From assembly GCF_035304305.1 (NCBI RefSeq), contig NZ_DATGQG010000009.1, positions 1 through 34,727 on the forward strand: a DNA stretch of 34,727 bases, in the 5' to 3' direction. Position numbers and translations under genes: made by a program. This DNA is from Ferrovibrio sp035304305. GTDB taxonomy: Bacteria > Pseudomonadota > Alphaproteobacteria > Ferrovibrionales > Ferrovibrionaceae. The notes under the pieces were generated by a model, which was given only the letters and a program-made list of their open reading frames with translations, was not told where the DNA came from and did no database searches. The first letter of the stretch is position 1. Every line of letters begins with the position of its first letter. Below are positions 1-10,316 of this stretch, one piece after another.

Positions 1-1
1 C

Positions 2-1204
2 CGCGAAATGGGCCTGTTCCACCAGCAGGAAGAAGCCGCCGGCATGGTCTTCTGGCATCCCAAGGGCTGGACGCTGTACCGGACGCTGGAGCGCTACATG
101 CGCCAGCGGCTGGAGAAGGCGCGCTACCAGGAAGTGAAGACCCCGCAGCTGGTCGACCGCAAGCTCTGGGAGGCCTCCGGCCACTGGGAGAAGTTCCGCG
201 AGAGCATGTATATCGCGGAGAACGAGGAAGGCATCCGCGACTATGCCGCCAATCCCGGCGAGCGCATCTTCGCGCTGAAGCCGATGAACTGCCCCTGCCA
301 TGTGCAGATCTTCAACCAGGGGCTCAAGAGCTACCGCGACCTGCCGCTGCGCATGGCCGAGTTCGGCTCCTGCCACCGCTTCGAGCCGGGCGGTGCGCTG
401 CACGGCATCATGCGGGTGCGCAACTTCACCCAGGACGATGCGCATATCTTCTGCACCGAGGAGCAGATCATCTCGGAGTCGAAGATCTTCTGCGACCTGC
501 TGCGCTCGATCTACCGCGACCTCGGCTTCGACGACGTCCGGGTGAAATTCTCCGACCGTCCGGCCGTCCGCGCCGGCAGCGACCAGACCTGGGACCGCGC
601 CGAGAATGCCCTTAAGGCGGCCTGCGAGGCCTCCGGCCTGGACTACACGCTCAATCCCGGCGAGGGCGCCTTCTACGGCCCGAAGCTGGAATTCGTGCTG
701 CGCGACACGATCGGCCGCGACTGGCAGTGCGGCACCCTGCAGGTCGACTTCGTGCTGCCCGAGCGGCTCGATGCCTCCTATGTCGGCCCCGACGGCCAGC
801 GCCACCGGCCGGTCATGCTGCACCGGGCGATCCTGGGCAGCTTCGAGCGCTTCATCGGCATCCTGCTCGAGCAATATGCCGGGAAACTGCCGCTCTGGCT
901 CAGCCCGGTCCAGGTCGTGGTGGCGCCGATCGTGTCGGACTGCGACACCTATGCGGAAGAGGTCGCGGCCCAGATGGAGGCGGCCGGCCTGCGGGTCGAT
1001 ACCGACCTGCGCAACGAAAAGATCAACTACAAGATCCGCGAGCTCAGCCTGGCCAAGGTCCCGGTCATCGCCGTGGTCGGCAAGAAGGAGGCCGAGCAGC
1101 GCACCCTGACCCTGCGGCGGCTCGGCGAAGAGAAGCAGGAAACCGTTGCTTTGGCCGACGCGATTGCTAGATTGACCGCCGAAGCCCGCATGCCCCAGGG
1201 TTGA
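2..1204 (+). CDS. thrS: Threonine-tRNA ligase, C-terminal two thirds (5' end outside window)
   Basis: The enzyme charges tRNA-Thr with threonine in the cytoplasm. The reading frame is open from base 2, and the ATG at 8 is internal: the first residues (REMGLFHQQEEA) already lie in the catalytic core, so the TGS and editing domains are upstream of the window. Visible are class II motif 2 (FGSCHRFEPGGALHG), the zinc-binding residues (Cys in MNCPCH, His in HGIMRVRNF, His in MLHRAILGS), motif 3, and a C-terminal HGTP anticodon-binding domain ending in a KKEAEQRTLTLRR-type strand. infC follows after 59 bases, the common thrS-infC order, and I see no terminator between them, so co-transcription is likely. 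Family assignment is very secure; only the 5' truncation limits it. Confidence 0.97.
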   Translation, partial: REMGLFHQQEEAAGMVFWHPKGWTLYRTLERYMRQRLEKARYQEVKTPQLVDRKLWEASGHWEKFRESMYIAENEEGIRDYAANPGERIFALKPMNCPCHVQIFNQGLKSYRDLPLRMAEFGSCHRFEPGGALHGIMRVRNFTQDDAHIFCTEEQIISESKIFCDLLRSIYRDLGFDDVRVKFSDRPAVRAGSDQTWDRAENALKAACEASGLDYTLNPGEGAFYGPKLEFVLRDTIGRDWQCGTLQVDFVLPERLDASYVGPDGQRHRPVMLHRAILGSFERFIGILLEQYAGKLPLWLSPVQVVVAPIVSDCDTYAEEVAAQMEAAGLRVDTDLRNEKINYKIRELSLAKVPVIAVVGKKEAEQRTLTLRRLGEEKQETVALADAIARLTAEARMPQG

Positions 1205-1250
1205 TCCCGCGAGCAGCTGGCCTAACTCACTGATTTCGCTGAAACCACGA

Positions 1251-1257
1251 TAAGGAG
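1251..1257 (+). promoter_or_regulatory. Shine-Dalgarno of infC that fixes the ATA start
   Basis: TAAGGAG ends 6 bases before the ATA at 1264. It is a strong ribosome binding site at the correct spacing. The first in-frame ATG (1402) has no such site and would remove about 46 conserved residues, so this site decides the start. Confidence 0.85.
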
Positions 1258-1263
1258 CGCGTC

Positions 1264-1806
1264 ATAGCCCGTCCACCCTTCAATGCCCCGCCGCAGCCGA
1301 AAAACGATGGCCCGCGGGTCAACCACGAGATCGACGTCCCCTCAGTCCGTCTGATCGACGCCGCCGGAGAGAACCGCGGCATTGTTCCCATTCGCGAAGC
1401 GTTGCGCCTGGCTGAGGAAGCCGGCCTCGATCTCTGCGAGATCTCGCCCACCGCGCAGCCCCCCGTCGCCAAGATCCTCGACTACGGCAAGTACAAGTAC
1501 GAGGCCCAGAAGAAGGCGGCCGAGGCGCGCAAGAAGCAGAAGGTCATCGAGATCAAGGAAATCAAGCTGCGCCCGATGATCGACACGCATGACTATGACG
1601 TGAAGATGAAGGCGATGCAGCGCTTCCTGGAAGAGGGCGACAAGGTGAAAGTCACCCTGCGCTTCCGCGGCCGCGAGATGGCGCACCAGGAACTCGGCAT
1701 GAAACTGCTCGAGCGGGTCCGCGAGGATCTCGGCGAAAAGGCCAAGGTGGAGCAGACGCCCAAGATGGAAGGGCGCCAGATGACCATGGTCATGTCTCCG
1801 AAGTGA
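1264..1806 (+). CDS. infC: Translation initiation factor IF-3, rare ATA start codon
   Basis: IF-3 binds the 30S subunit, blocks 50S joining and rejects non-canonical start codons. The 180-residue product from ATA has the usual family length. The N-terminal domain carries VRLIDAAGENRGIVPIREAL and the C-terminal domain carries KEIKLRPMIDTHDYDVKM. No ATG, GTG or TTG occurs at the conserved start in this frame, whereas ATA follows a strong Shine-Dalgarno. Rare AUU, AUA or AUC starts are known for infC and underlie autoregulation: low IF-3 permits initiation at the rare codon. An ATG-only gene caller would begin at 1402 and lose the N-terminal domain. The gene is followed by a hairpin and then an unrelated oxidoreductase; rpmI and rplT, frequent partners of infC, are absent here. 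Confidence 0.95.
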   Translation: MARPPFNAPPQPKNDGPRVNHEIDVPSVRLIDAAGENRGIVPIREALRLAEEAGLDLCEISPTAQPPVAKILDYGKYKYEAQKKAAEARKKQKVIEIKEIKLRPMIDTHDYDVKMKAMQRFLEEGDKVKVTLRFRGREMAHQELGMKLLERVREDLGEKAKVEQTPKMEGRQMTMVMSPK

Positions 1807-1821
1807 GCTGACGACGAATGT

Positions 1822-1851
1822 GGCGCCGTCTTCCGCGACGGCGCCATTTCT
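1822..1851 (+). terminator. Hairpin terminator after infC
   Basis: A perfect 9-bp GC-rich stem (GGCGCCGTC / GACGGCGCC) with a 6-base loop is followed by ATTTCT. It starts 15 bases after the infC stop codon. The T-run is short, so this is a moderately strong intrinsic terminator ending thrS-infC. Confidence 0.65.
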
Positions 1852-1886
1852 GTATCTGCACGACAAGGGAAAAAGGGAGAGCTCCG

Positions 1887-2879
1887 ATGGGCGCGACAGC
1901 GGTGAAGGCGATGGTGTGCAAGGCCTGGGGCGGACCCGAGAGCCTCAGCCTGGAAGACCTGCCGCTGCCGGCACTCGGCCCGCGCGACGTGCGCATCAAG
2001 GTGCATGCCGCCGGCCTGAATTTCCCCGACACCCTGATGATCGCCGGCAAGTACCAGTTCAAGCCGGCCTTCCCCTTCGCGCCCGGCATGGAATGTGCCG
2101 GCGAGATCGCCGAAGTCGGCGAGAAGGTCAGCGACGTCAAGGTCGGCGACCGCGTGATGGCCACCACCGGCCACGGCGCCTTCGGCGAGATGGTGAACTG
2201 CCCCGCCGCCAATGTCTTCAAAATTCCCGACAGCATGCCCTTCGAGGTCGCAGCCGGCTTCCCGATCACCTACGGCACCACCTATCACGCGCTGGTCGAT
2301 CGCGGCCGCATGAAGAAAGGCGAGGTGCTGCTGGTGCATGGCGCGGCGGGCGGCGTCGGCCTCAATGCGGTCGAACTCGGCCGCGAGCTCGGCGCCACGG
2401 TGATCGGCACGGTGGGCTCGGACGAGAAGGCCGCCATCGTGAAGGAATACGGCGCGGCCCATGTCATCAATTACTCGAAGGAAAGCATCAAGGACCGGGT
2501 CAAGGAACTCACCGGTGGCAACGGCGCCGACGTGATCTACGACGCGGTCGGCGGCGATGCCTTCGACCAGAGCCTGCGCTGCATCAACTGGGACGGCCGC
2601 CTGCTGGTGATCGGCTTCGCCTCGGGCCGCATTCCCGAGGCGCCGGCCAATCTGGCGCTGATCAAGGGCTGCAGCATCGTCGGCGTCTTCTGGGGCGCCT
2701 TCGCCGCCCGCGAGCCGGAGAAGAACCGCGCCAATTTCGCCGCATTGCTGGCGCTCTACGAGCAGGGCCGGCTGAAGCCGCATGTCTCGACGACCTTCCC
2801 GCTCTCCGAAGTGCCGCAGGCGATGCAGGCCCTGCTGTCGCGCAAGACCACCGGCAAGGTCGTCATCAGGGTCGCGTGA
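1887..2879 (+). CDS. NADPH:quinone oxidoreductase-like, MDR superfamily
   Basis: This is a medium-chain dehydrogenase/reductase of the quinone-oxidoreductase type, 330 residues from ATG 1887. An upstream in-frame ATG at 1818 would add a low-complexity Arg-rich leader lying inside the infC terminator, so I reject it; a GGGAGA site precedes 1887. The N-terminal GroES-like fold carries the LNFPDTLMIAGKYQ segment typical of QOR proteins, followed by a Rossmann domain with HGAAGGVGLNAVE as the NADPH-binding loop. The structural-zinc cysteine cluster of alcohol dehydrogenases is not evident, as expected for zinc-free QOR members. The likely activity is NADPH-dependent reduction of quinones or activated alkenes; the substrate cannot be read from sequence. 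It is monocistronic between two hairpins. Confidence 0.85.
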   Translation: MGATAVKAMVCKAWGGPESLSLEDLPLPALGPRDVRIKVHAAGLNFPDTLMIAGKYQFKPAFPFAPGMECAGEIAEVGEKVSDVKVGDRVMATTGHGAFGEMVNCPAANVFKIPDSMPFEVAAGFPITYGTTYHALVDRGRMKKGEVLLVHGAAGGVGLNAVELGRELGATVIGTVGSDEKAAIVKEYGAAHVINYSKESIKDRVKELTGGNGADVIYDAVGGDAFDQSLRCINWDGRLLVIGFASGRIPEAPANLALIKGCSIVGVFWGAFAAREPEKNRANFAALLALYEQGRLKPHVSTTFPLSEVPQAMQALLSRKTTGKVVIRVA

Positions 2880-2892
2880 CCAGAATGAAACG

Positions 2893-2925
2893 GGATGCCC
2901 GGGTCAGGCCCGGACATCCTGTTTT
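2893..2925 (+). terminator. Hairpin terminator built from a dispersed-type palindrome
   Basis: GGATGCCCGGG pairs with CCCGGACATCC around a 5-base loop with one C/A mismatch, followed by TGTTTTC. It lies 13 bases after the oxidoreductase stop. The core resembles the palindromes at 15525 and 16009 (GGCCGGG/CCCGGCC), suggesting a repeat family recruited as a terminator. Confidence 0.6.
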
Positions 2926-2933
2926 CGTGGTGA

Positions 2934-4154
2934 ATGATGACCGACTCCGTCAAGGCCCAGTATGAAGCGCTGCCCTATCCGGCGCGTGATCCGGCGGACG
3001 AAAAGCGCCGGCTGATCACCGGCTCGCCCAGCTTCCTGCCGGAGCTGAACCATTACGTCTTCGCCGGACGGCGCGATTTCTCCAGACCCATGCGGGTGCT
3101 GGTGGCCGGCGGCGGCACCGGCGACAACCTGATCCAGCTGGCGCAGTATCTCGCCGCCAGCGGCAGCAGACACGAGGTCGTCTATCTCGATCTCTCGGCC
3201 GCGGCGCGCGAAGTGGCCGAGGCGCGCGCCAGGATGCGTGGGCTGACCAATACCCGCTTCGTCACCGGCTCGCTGCTCGATGTCGCCTCGCTCGCGCCGG
3301 GTTCCTACGACTACATCGACTGCTGCGGCGTGCTGCATCACCTGCCCGATCCGGCGGCCGGGCTCGCGGCGCTGAAAGCGGTGCTCGCGCCCGGTGGCGG
3401 CATGGGGCTGATGGTCTATGGTCGCTACGGCCGCGCGGGCGTCTATCCGCTGCAGGATGCCCTGCGGCAGCTCACGCCGGCGACCGAAGCCCCGAGCGAG
3501 CGCATCGCCGTGGCGAAGGCCCTGCTGGCCGAACTGCCCGATGGCAACGAGTTCAAACGCAATCCCTTCGTCGGCGACCACACCACCGGCGATGCCGGCC
3601 TGTACGACCTGCTGCTGCACAGCCAGGACCGCGCCTACACGGTGCCCGAGCTGCATGAGCTGGTGAACGGCGCCGGACTGGCCATCTCCGCCTGGATCGA
3701 ATCCTGCCGCTACGATCCGCTCACCTATCTGAAGGACCCGGAGCTGCGCCGCCGTGCATCGGCGCTCGCGCCGCTGGAGCAGGCGGCTCTGGCCGAACGC
3801 CTGAGCGGCGCGATGAAGACTCACGTCGTCTACGTCGTGGCGCCTGACCGGCAGCAGGTTGCCGTGGCGCAGCCCGCGCCCGATCTGGTGCCTTGGCTGA
3901 ACGGCGTGCCGCCGCGCGCGCTGGCCGACACATTCGCCAAACGCGGCGAACTCGTCGTCACTTTCCATACCGAACGCTTCGTCTTTGCCGCGCCGCCGCG
4001 CGCCCCCGAGATCGCCGCGCTGATGGACGGCCGTCGCAGTCTGAGCCAGATCGCGCAGGCGCTGGGCCTTGGCTGGGACGACTTCCTTGCGGCCTACGCG
4101 CCGCTGCATCGGCTGCTCACCGGCATCAACAAGCTTTTCCTGCGCGGCATCTGA
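2934..4154 (+). CDS. Class I SAM-dependent methyltransferase with C-terminal extension
   Basis: The 406-residue protein opens with QYEALPYPARDP, a signature seen ahead of many class I methyltransferase domains. Motif I (VLVAGGGTGDNL) lies near residues 55-66, an acidic strand end (VVYLDLS) near 82-88, and DYIDCCGVLHHLPDP near 126-140, which together form the SAM-binding Rossmann fold. Residues from about 300 resemble a small helical winged-helix-like unit (LMDGRRSLSQIAQALGL). The methyl acceptor cannot be told. ATG 2934 and ATG 2937 are both possible. The gene lies between a terminator and the OPT transporter, 29 bases away, with which it may share a transcript. Confidence 0.82.
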   Translation: MMTDSVKAQYEALPYPARDPADEKRRLITGSPSFLPELNHYVFAGRRDFSRPMRVLVAGGGTGDNLIQLAQYLAASGSRHEVVYLDLSAAAREVAEARARMRGLTNTRFVTGSLLDVASLAPGSYDYIDCCGVLHHLPDPAAGLAALKAVLAPGGGMGLMVYGRYGRAGVYPLQDALRQLTPATEAPSERIAVAKALLAELPDGNEFKRNPFVGDHTTGDAGLYDLLLHSQDRAYTVPELHELVNGAGLAISAWIESCRYDPLTYLKDPELRRRASALAPLEQAALAERLSGAMKTHVVYVVAPDRQQVAVAQPAPDLVPWLNGVPPRALADTFAKRGELVVTFHTERFVFAAPPRAPEIAALMDGRRSLSQIAQALGLGWDDFLAAYAPLHRLLTGINKLFLRGI

Positions 4155-4183
4155 ACGGTTGCTCTGACCGGTCTCCGGTCTAG

Positions 4184-5902
<1,719 letters not shown>

Positions 5903-6502
5903 TCAGCGCGTCTTGCGGCCCTGACGGATCGCCGTCGCGCTCAAGGGATTGAGTTTCGATTTCAGCAGCAGGAAGGCCGGCGGCTTCGCATCGGCCAGCG
6001 CGGCGGCCTCGCTCGGCTTTCTGCGATACTGCGCCAGCCAGCGGCCGGCGAGGCTCTGCGGCGCGGTGAGATTGTGGCCGGGGCGGTCGAGCACGCAGAT
6101 CGGCATGCTGCGCGCGATCTGCTGCCAGCTCTCCCAGTGACGGATCTGGTTCAGGTTGTCGGCGCCCATCAGCCAGACGAAGCGCATGTTGGGATAATGC
6201 CGCCGCAACTGCTGCAGCGTGTCGGCCGTGTAGCGCGTGCCCAGCCGCGATTCCACCGCGGTGACCCGGATGCGCGGATGGCTGGCCACGGCCTCGGCGC
6301 CGCGCAGGCGCTGCGCCAGCGGCGCCATGCCGTCGGTGTCCTTGAGCGGATTCTGCGGGCTGACCAGCCACCAGACGCAATCGAGCTTCAGCCGGTGCAG
6401 CGCGGTCAGGCTGATCTCGCGATGCGCCGCATGGGCCGGATTGAAGCTGCCGCCGAGCAGGCCAATACGCAGTGACAGGCGCGAACCGAAGGCAGGGATC
6501 AT
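5903..6502 (-). CDS. nadD: Nicotinate-nucleotide adenylyltransferase
   Basis: The enzyme transfers AMP from ATP to nicotinate mononucleotide, giving deamido-NAD in cytoplasmic NAD synthesis. The 199-residue sequence has the nucleotidyltransferase signature GGSFNPAHAAH near residues 18-28 and the second motif LSATAIR near the C-terminus. WLMGADNL and the Trp-rich QNPLKD segment are also typical of NadD. It is the last gene of obgE-proB-proA-nadD and starts 26 bases after proA. In many Alphaproteobacteria rsfS and rlmH follow nadD. Here the stop codon meets the convergent OPT transporter, so those genes must be elsewhere. Confidence 0.95.
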   Translation of the reverse strand: MIPAFGSRLSLRIGLLGGSFNPAHAAHREISLTALHRLKLDCVWWLVSPQNPLKDTDGMAPLAQRLRGAEAVASHPRIRVTAVESRLGTRYTADTLQQLRRHYPNMRFVWLMGADNLNQIRHWESWQQIARSMPICVLDRPGHNLTAPQSLAGRWLAQYRRKPSEAAALADAKPPAFLLLKSKLNPLSATAIRQGRKTR

Positions 6503-6528
6503 GGGTGGTTCGCGCGTCCGCCGTCCGA

Positions 6529-7806
6529 TCAGGGCCGGGTCTGGCCGTTGCCGCGGACGAGATATTTGAAGGTCGTCAGCTGCTCGACGCCGACCGGGCC
6601 GCGGGCATGCATCTTGCCGGTGGCGATGCCGATCTCGGCGCCCATGCCGAACTCGCCGCCATCGGCGAACTGCGTCGAGGCGTTGTGCAACAGGATGGCG
6701 CTGTCGAGCTCGTTCATGAAGCGCGCGGCATGGCCGGCATCCTCGGTGAGGATCGCCTCGGTATGATGCGAGCCGTAGGTCGAGATGTGCCGGATCGCCT
6801 CGCCGACATCCGCCACGACCTTCGCGGCGATGATGGCGTCGAGATATTCCGTCCCCCAGTCTTCCTCCGAGGCCGGCTTCACGCGCGCATCGACCTTCTG
6901 CACCTCCGGATCGCCGCGCACCTCGCAGCCGGCATCCAGCAGCGCCTTCACCAGGCGGGGCAGGTGGGTGTTCACGGCGGCGCGTTCCACCAGCAGGGTC
7001 TCAGCCGCGCCGCAGACGCCCGTGCGGCGCAGCTTGGCGTTCAGCACCACGCGCTCGGCCATCTCCGCATCGGCGCTGGCCTCGACATAGACATGGCAGT
7101 TGCCCTCGAGATGGGCGAAGACCGGCACGCGGCTTTCCGCCTGCACGCGGGCGACCAGCGACTTGCCGCCGCGGGGCACGATCACGTCCAGCCATTCGGC
7201 CGCCGCCAGCATCGCGCCGACAAAGGCGCGGTCGGTGGTGGGCGCCAGCTGGATCGCGGTCTCCGGCAGGCCGGCCTCCTTCAGGCCCTGCACCAGCGCG
7301 GCATGGATCGCGCGGCTGGAATGATGGCTTTCCGAACCGCCGCGCAGCACGCAGGCATTGCCCGCCTTGAGGCAGAGCGCGCCGGCATCGGCCGTCACGT
7401 TGGGGCGGCTTTCGTAGATCACGCCGATCACGCCGAGCGGCGTGCGCACGCGGCTGATCTTCAGCCCGTTCGGCCGCGTCCATTCGGCGATCACGCCGCC
7501 GACCGGATCGGGCAGGGCGGCGATCTCCTCCAGCCCCTGCGCCATCGCGGCGATGCGCCTGGAATCCAGCATCAGGCGATCGAGCATTGCGGGCGTCAGG
7601 CCCTTCTCGCGGCCGGCCGCCATGTCCTTCTCGTTGGCCGCCATGATCTCGGCCTCGCGCTGCCTGAGCGCTTTTGCCGCAGCGAGCAGCGCGGCGTTCT
7701 TCCGGTCCGTCGTCGCGGTGGCGAGCGCCGCCGCCGCGGTCTTTGCGGCGCGGCCGATCGCGGCCATCGCGGCCGTCATGTCGCCAATTGCGAGATGCGC
7801 GTTCAT
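6529..7806 (-). CDS. proA: Gamma-glutamyl phosphate reductase
   Basis: This is the second step of proline synthesis: NADPH-dependent reduction of glutamyl-5-phosphate to glutamate-5-semialdehyde in the cytoplasm. The protein is 425 residues, normal for ProA, with an aldehyde dehydrogenase fold. The catalytic Cys is near residue 265 in RRTGVCGAAETLL. The conserved RTPLGVIGVIYESRPNVT lies near residues 121-138 and KAGNACVLRGGSES near 147-160. The start codon overlaps the proB stop by four bases (ATGA), so translation is coupled and the two enzymes of a labile intermediate are made together. Confidence 0.97.
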   Translation of the reverse strand: MNAHLAIGDMTAAMAAIGRAAKTAAAALATATTDRKNAALLAAAKALRQREAEIMAANEKDMAAGREKGLTPAMLDRLMLDSRRIAAMAQGLEEIAALPDPVGGVIAEWTRPNGLKISRVRTPLGVIGVIYESRPNVTADAGALCLKAGNACVLRGGSESHHSSRAIHAALVQGLKEAGLPETAIQLAPTTDRAFVGAMLAAAEWLDVIVPRGGKSLVARVQAESRVPVFAHLEGNCHVYVEASADAEMAERVVLNAKLRRTGVCGAAETLLVERAAVNTHLPRLVKALLDAGCEVRGDPEVQKVDARVKPASEEDWGTEYLDAIIAAKVVADVGEAIRHISTYGSHHTEAILTEDAGHAARFMNELDSAILLHNASTQFADGGEFGMGAEIGIATGKMHARGPVGVEQLTTFKYLVRGNGQTRP

Positions 7807-8918
7807 CGCAGCACCAGATCGTCGCGGTGGATCATTTCGTCACGTCCACGGTAACCGAGAATGTCGGCGATGTCGCCGGATTTGTGGCCCTTGATGCGGC
7901 GCGCATCCTCGTCGGCATAGGCCGAAAGGCCGACGGCGATTTCGCGGCCCTCGCCGTTGACGACGCGCACCGGATCGCCGCGCTGGAAGCGGCCCTCGAC
8001 CTCCACCACGCCGGCCGGCAGCAGCGAGCGGCCGGCGCGCAGGGCCCGGGCCGCGCCGGCATCCACCACCAGCGTGCCGAGCGGCGCGAGATGGCCGGCG
8101 ATCCACTGCTTGCGCGCTGCGGCCGGCGTTTCCCTGGCGAGGAACCAGGTGCAGCGGCGGCCTTCGCGGATCGCGCGCACCGGATGCATGATCTTGCCGC
8201 TGGCGATCGCCATGGCGCAGCCGGCGCCGACGGCGATCTTCGCCGCCATGAGCTTGGTGATCATGCCGCCGCGGCCGAAGCCCGAGCGCGATATGCCGGC
8301 CATGGCCTCGATCTCGGGCGTGATCGCCTCGACCACGGGGAAGAAGGTGGCATCGGGATCGACGCCGGGATCGGCCGAGTAGAGGCCGTCGATATCGGAG
8401 AGCAGCAGCAGGCAGTCGGCCGAGATCATCTGCGCCACGCGGGCGGCGAGGCGATCGTTGTCGCCGAAGCGGATCTCCGTCGTCGCTACCGTGTCGTTCT
8501 CGTTGACCACCGGCACGATGCCGAGCTTGAGCAGCGTGTTCACCGTCTCGCGCGCATTGAGATAGGAGCGGCGCGATTCCGTGTCGCCGAGCGTGAGCAG
8601 GATCTGCGCCGTCCTGATGCCGTGGCGGGCCAGCGCATCGGCCCAGGCGGAAGACAGCAGGATCTGGCCGGCGGCGGCCGAGGCCTGGCTCTGCTCCAGT
8701 TCGAGATGCTTCGTCGTCAGGCCGAGCACGCGACGGCCCAGCGCGATCGCGCCCGACGAGACCACCAGCACGTCCTTGCCCTCGGCGCGCAGGGCGGCGA
8801 TGTCGTCCACCAGCGCGTCCAGCCATTCGCCGCGGATCTCGCCCTTGGCGCCGTCGACCAGCAGGGCCGAGCCGACCTTGATGACGACGCGTTTCGCTTT
8901 GTCGAGGGCGTCAGTCAT
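7803..8918 (-). CDS. proB: Glutamate 5-kinase with PUA domain
   Basis: This is the first, usually proline-inhibited, step of proline synthesis: phosphorylation of glutamate. The 371-residue protein has an amino-acid kinase domain beginning KRVVIKVGSALLVDG, with LVVSSGAIALGRR, VVNENDTVAT and LLLLSDIDGLYSADP further on. A C-terminal PUA domain runs from about residue 283. The two-domain length matches E. coli ProB. It overlaps obgE upstream by eight bases and proA downstream by four, giving a tightly coupled operon. Confidence 0.97.
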   Translation of the reverse strand: MTDALDKAKRVVIKVGSALLVDGAKGEIRGEWLDALVDDIAALRAEGKDVLVVSSGAIALGRRVLGLTTKHLELEQSQASAAAGQILLSSAWADALARHGIRTAQILLTLGDTESRRSYLNARETVNTLLKLGIVPVVNENDTVATTEIRFGDNDRLAARVAQMISADCLLLLSDIDGLYSADPGVDPDATFFPVVEAITPEIEAMAGISRSGFGRGGMITKLMAAKIAVGAGCAMAIASGKIMHPVRAIREGRRCTWFLARETPAAARKQWIAGHLAPLGTLVVDAGAARALRAGRSLLPAGVVEVEGRFQRGDPVRVVNGEGREIAVGLSAYADEDARRIKGHKSGDIADILGYRGRDEMIHRDDLVLR

Positions 8919-9933
8919 CGACCACCTCGCCCTTTTCCTCGGCGCGGGTCCTGGCGATCACGTCGTAGAGCGCGTCGACCACGGCGCTGACGCCTTCGCC
9001 CGACACGCCCGACAGCGCGAAGACCGGGCGCTTCGCCGCGCGCTTCAGCTTCGTCATCTTCGCCTTCAGCTCGTCGGCGGGGATGGCGTCGATCTTGTTC
9101 AGGCCGATGATCTCGGGCTTCTTGTCGAGATCCGCGCCATAGGCCTTCAGCTCCTTGCGGATCAGCTTCCAGGCGGCGACGGGATCCTCGGCGGTGCCGT
9201 CGATCAGGTGCAGGATCACGGCGCAGCGCTCGACATGGCCGAGAAAGCGATGGCCGAGGCCGGCGCCTTCGGCGGCGCCCTCGATCAGGCCGGGCAGGTC
9301 GGCCAGCACGAATTCGCGGTCGTTCGACTGCACCACGCCGAGCTGCGGCTTCAGCGTCGTGAAGGGATAATCGGCGATCTTCGGCTTGGCGCGGGAGACG
9401 CGCGACAGGAAGGTCGACTTCCCCGCATTGGGCAGGCCGACCAGGCCGGCATCGGCGATCAGCTTCAGCCGCAGCCAGATCCACTTCTCCTCGCCGGGCC
9501 AGCCGGGATCGGCGCGGCGCGGCGCGCGGTTGGTGGAGGATTTGTAATGCTCGTTGCCGAAGCCGCCGTCGCCGCCCTTGCACAGCAGCACGCGCTGGCC
9601 CACTTCGGTCAGGTCGGCCAGCAGCGTCTCGTTGTCCTCGGCGAAAACCTGCGTGCCCTTGGGCACCTTCAGCACCACGTCGGGCGCATTGGCGCCGGAC
9701 CGCTGGCGGCCGGCGCCGTGGCCGCCGCGCTGGGCGCGGAAATGCTGCTGGTAGCGGTAGTCGATCAGCGTGTTGAGGCCGTCGACACATTCCACCCAGA
9801 CGTCGCCGCCCTTGCCGCCGTTGCCGCCATCGGGTCCGCCGAACTCGATGAACTTCTCACGGCGAAAGCTCACCGCGCCGGGACCGCCCTGGCCGCTGGA
9901 GACATAGACTTTTGCCTGATCGAGAAACTTCAT
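8911..9933 (-). CDS. obgE: Obg family GTPase (ribosome assembly and stress)
   Basis: This essential GTPase associates with 50S precursors. In its 340 residues the Gly-rich Obg fold spans 1-158 (FGGPDGGNGGKGGDVWV, then GNEHYKSSTNRAPR). The G domain follows, with G1 GLPNAGKS at 166-173, the TT pair of switch I (YPFTTL), G3 DLPG at 212-215 and G4 NKID at 279-282. A short acidic tail (EEKGEVVDD) replaces any long C-terminal extension. It heads the obgE-proB-proA-nadD cluster and lies behind the rplU-rpmA terminator, so it probably has its own promoter or depends on read-through. Confidence 0.97.
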   Translation of the reverse strand: MKFLDQAKVYVSSGQGGPGAVSFRREKFIEFGGPDGGNGGKGGDVWVECVDGLNTLIDYRYQQHFRAQRGGHGAGRQRSGANAPDVVLKVPKGTQVFAEDNETLLADLTEVGQRVLLCKGGDGGFGNEHYKSSTNRAPRRADPGWPGEEKWIWLRLKLIADAGLVGLPNAGKSTFLSRVSRAKPKIADYPFTTLKPQLGVVQSNDREFVLADLPGLIEGAAEGAGLGHRFLGHVERCAVILHLIDGTAEDPVAAWKLIRKELKAYGADLDKKPEIIGLNKIDAIPADELKAKMTKLKRAAKRPVFALSGVSGEGVSAVVDALYDVIARTRAEEKGEVVDD

Positions 9934-9957
9934 GATGCGGCTGCTGCGTCAGAGAAA

Positions 9958-9989
9958 CGAAAAAGGGGAATGGCGGCGCCATTCCCCTT
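9958..9989 (-). terminator. Intrinsic terminator of rplU-rpmA
   Basis: A perfect 12-bp stem (AAGGGGAATGGC / GCCATTCCCCTT) with a 3-base loop lies beyond rpmA. Read on the minus strand it is followed by a TTTTT run, the textbook arrangement. The next gene, obgE, starts 24 bases further on. Confidence 0.88.
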
Positions 9990-10025
9990 GATCTCGTTAT
10001 TCGCTCTCGGGAAAGGCGCGTGCGA

Positions 10026-10286
10026 TCACGCCTCCGGCGGGAGCACCGACACGTAGGTCCGGCCCTTCTTGCCCTCGTGGAACTTCACCTTGCCGGCGAC
10101 CAGCGCGAACAGGGTGTGGTCCTTGCCGAGGCCGACATTCTTGCCCGGATGCATCTTGGTGCCGCGCTGGCGGACCAAGATGTTGCCGGCGAGCACGGCT
10201 TCGGAGCCGTACTTCTTGACGCCGAGGCGTTTGGACTCGGAGTCGCGACCGTTGCGCGAGGAGCCGCCAGCTTTCTTGTGTGCCAT
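10026..10286 (-). CDS. rpmA: Large ribosomal subunit protein bL27
   Basis: bL27 reaches toward the peptidyl transferase centre. The 86-residue sequence begins MAHKKAGGSSRNGRDSESKR, the normal bL27 N-terminus; it lacks the cleavable extension found in Firmicutes. It continues with LGVKKYGSEAV, RQRGTKMHPG and a basic core. It lies 30 bases downstream of rplU and ends before a strong terminator, forming the standard two-gene operon. Confidence 0.98.
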   Translation of the reverse strand: MAHKKAGGSSRNGRDSESKRLGVKKYGSEAVLAGNILVRQRGTKMHPGKNVGLGKDHTLFALVAGKVKFHEGKKGRTYVSVLPPEA

Positions 10287-10316
10287 GGGATACTCTCCTT
10301 AACTCTTAACGCGCGC

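Noticed and set aside
1818..1886. Upstream extension of the oxidoreductase start to 1818
   Set aside because: The extra residues are Arg-rich, unconserved, and lie within the infC terminator hairpin.
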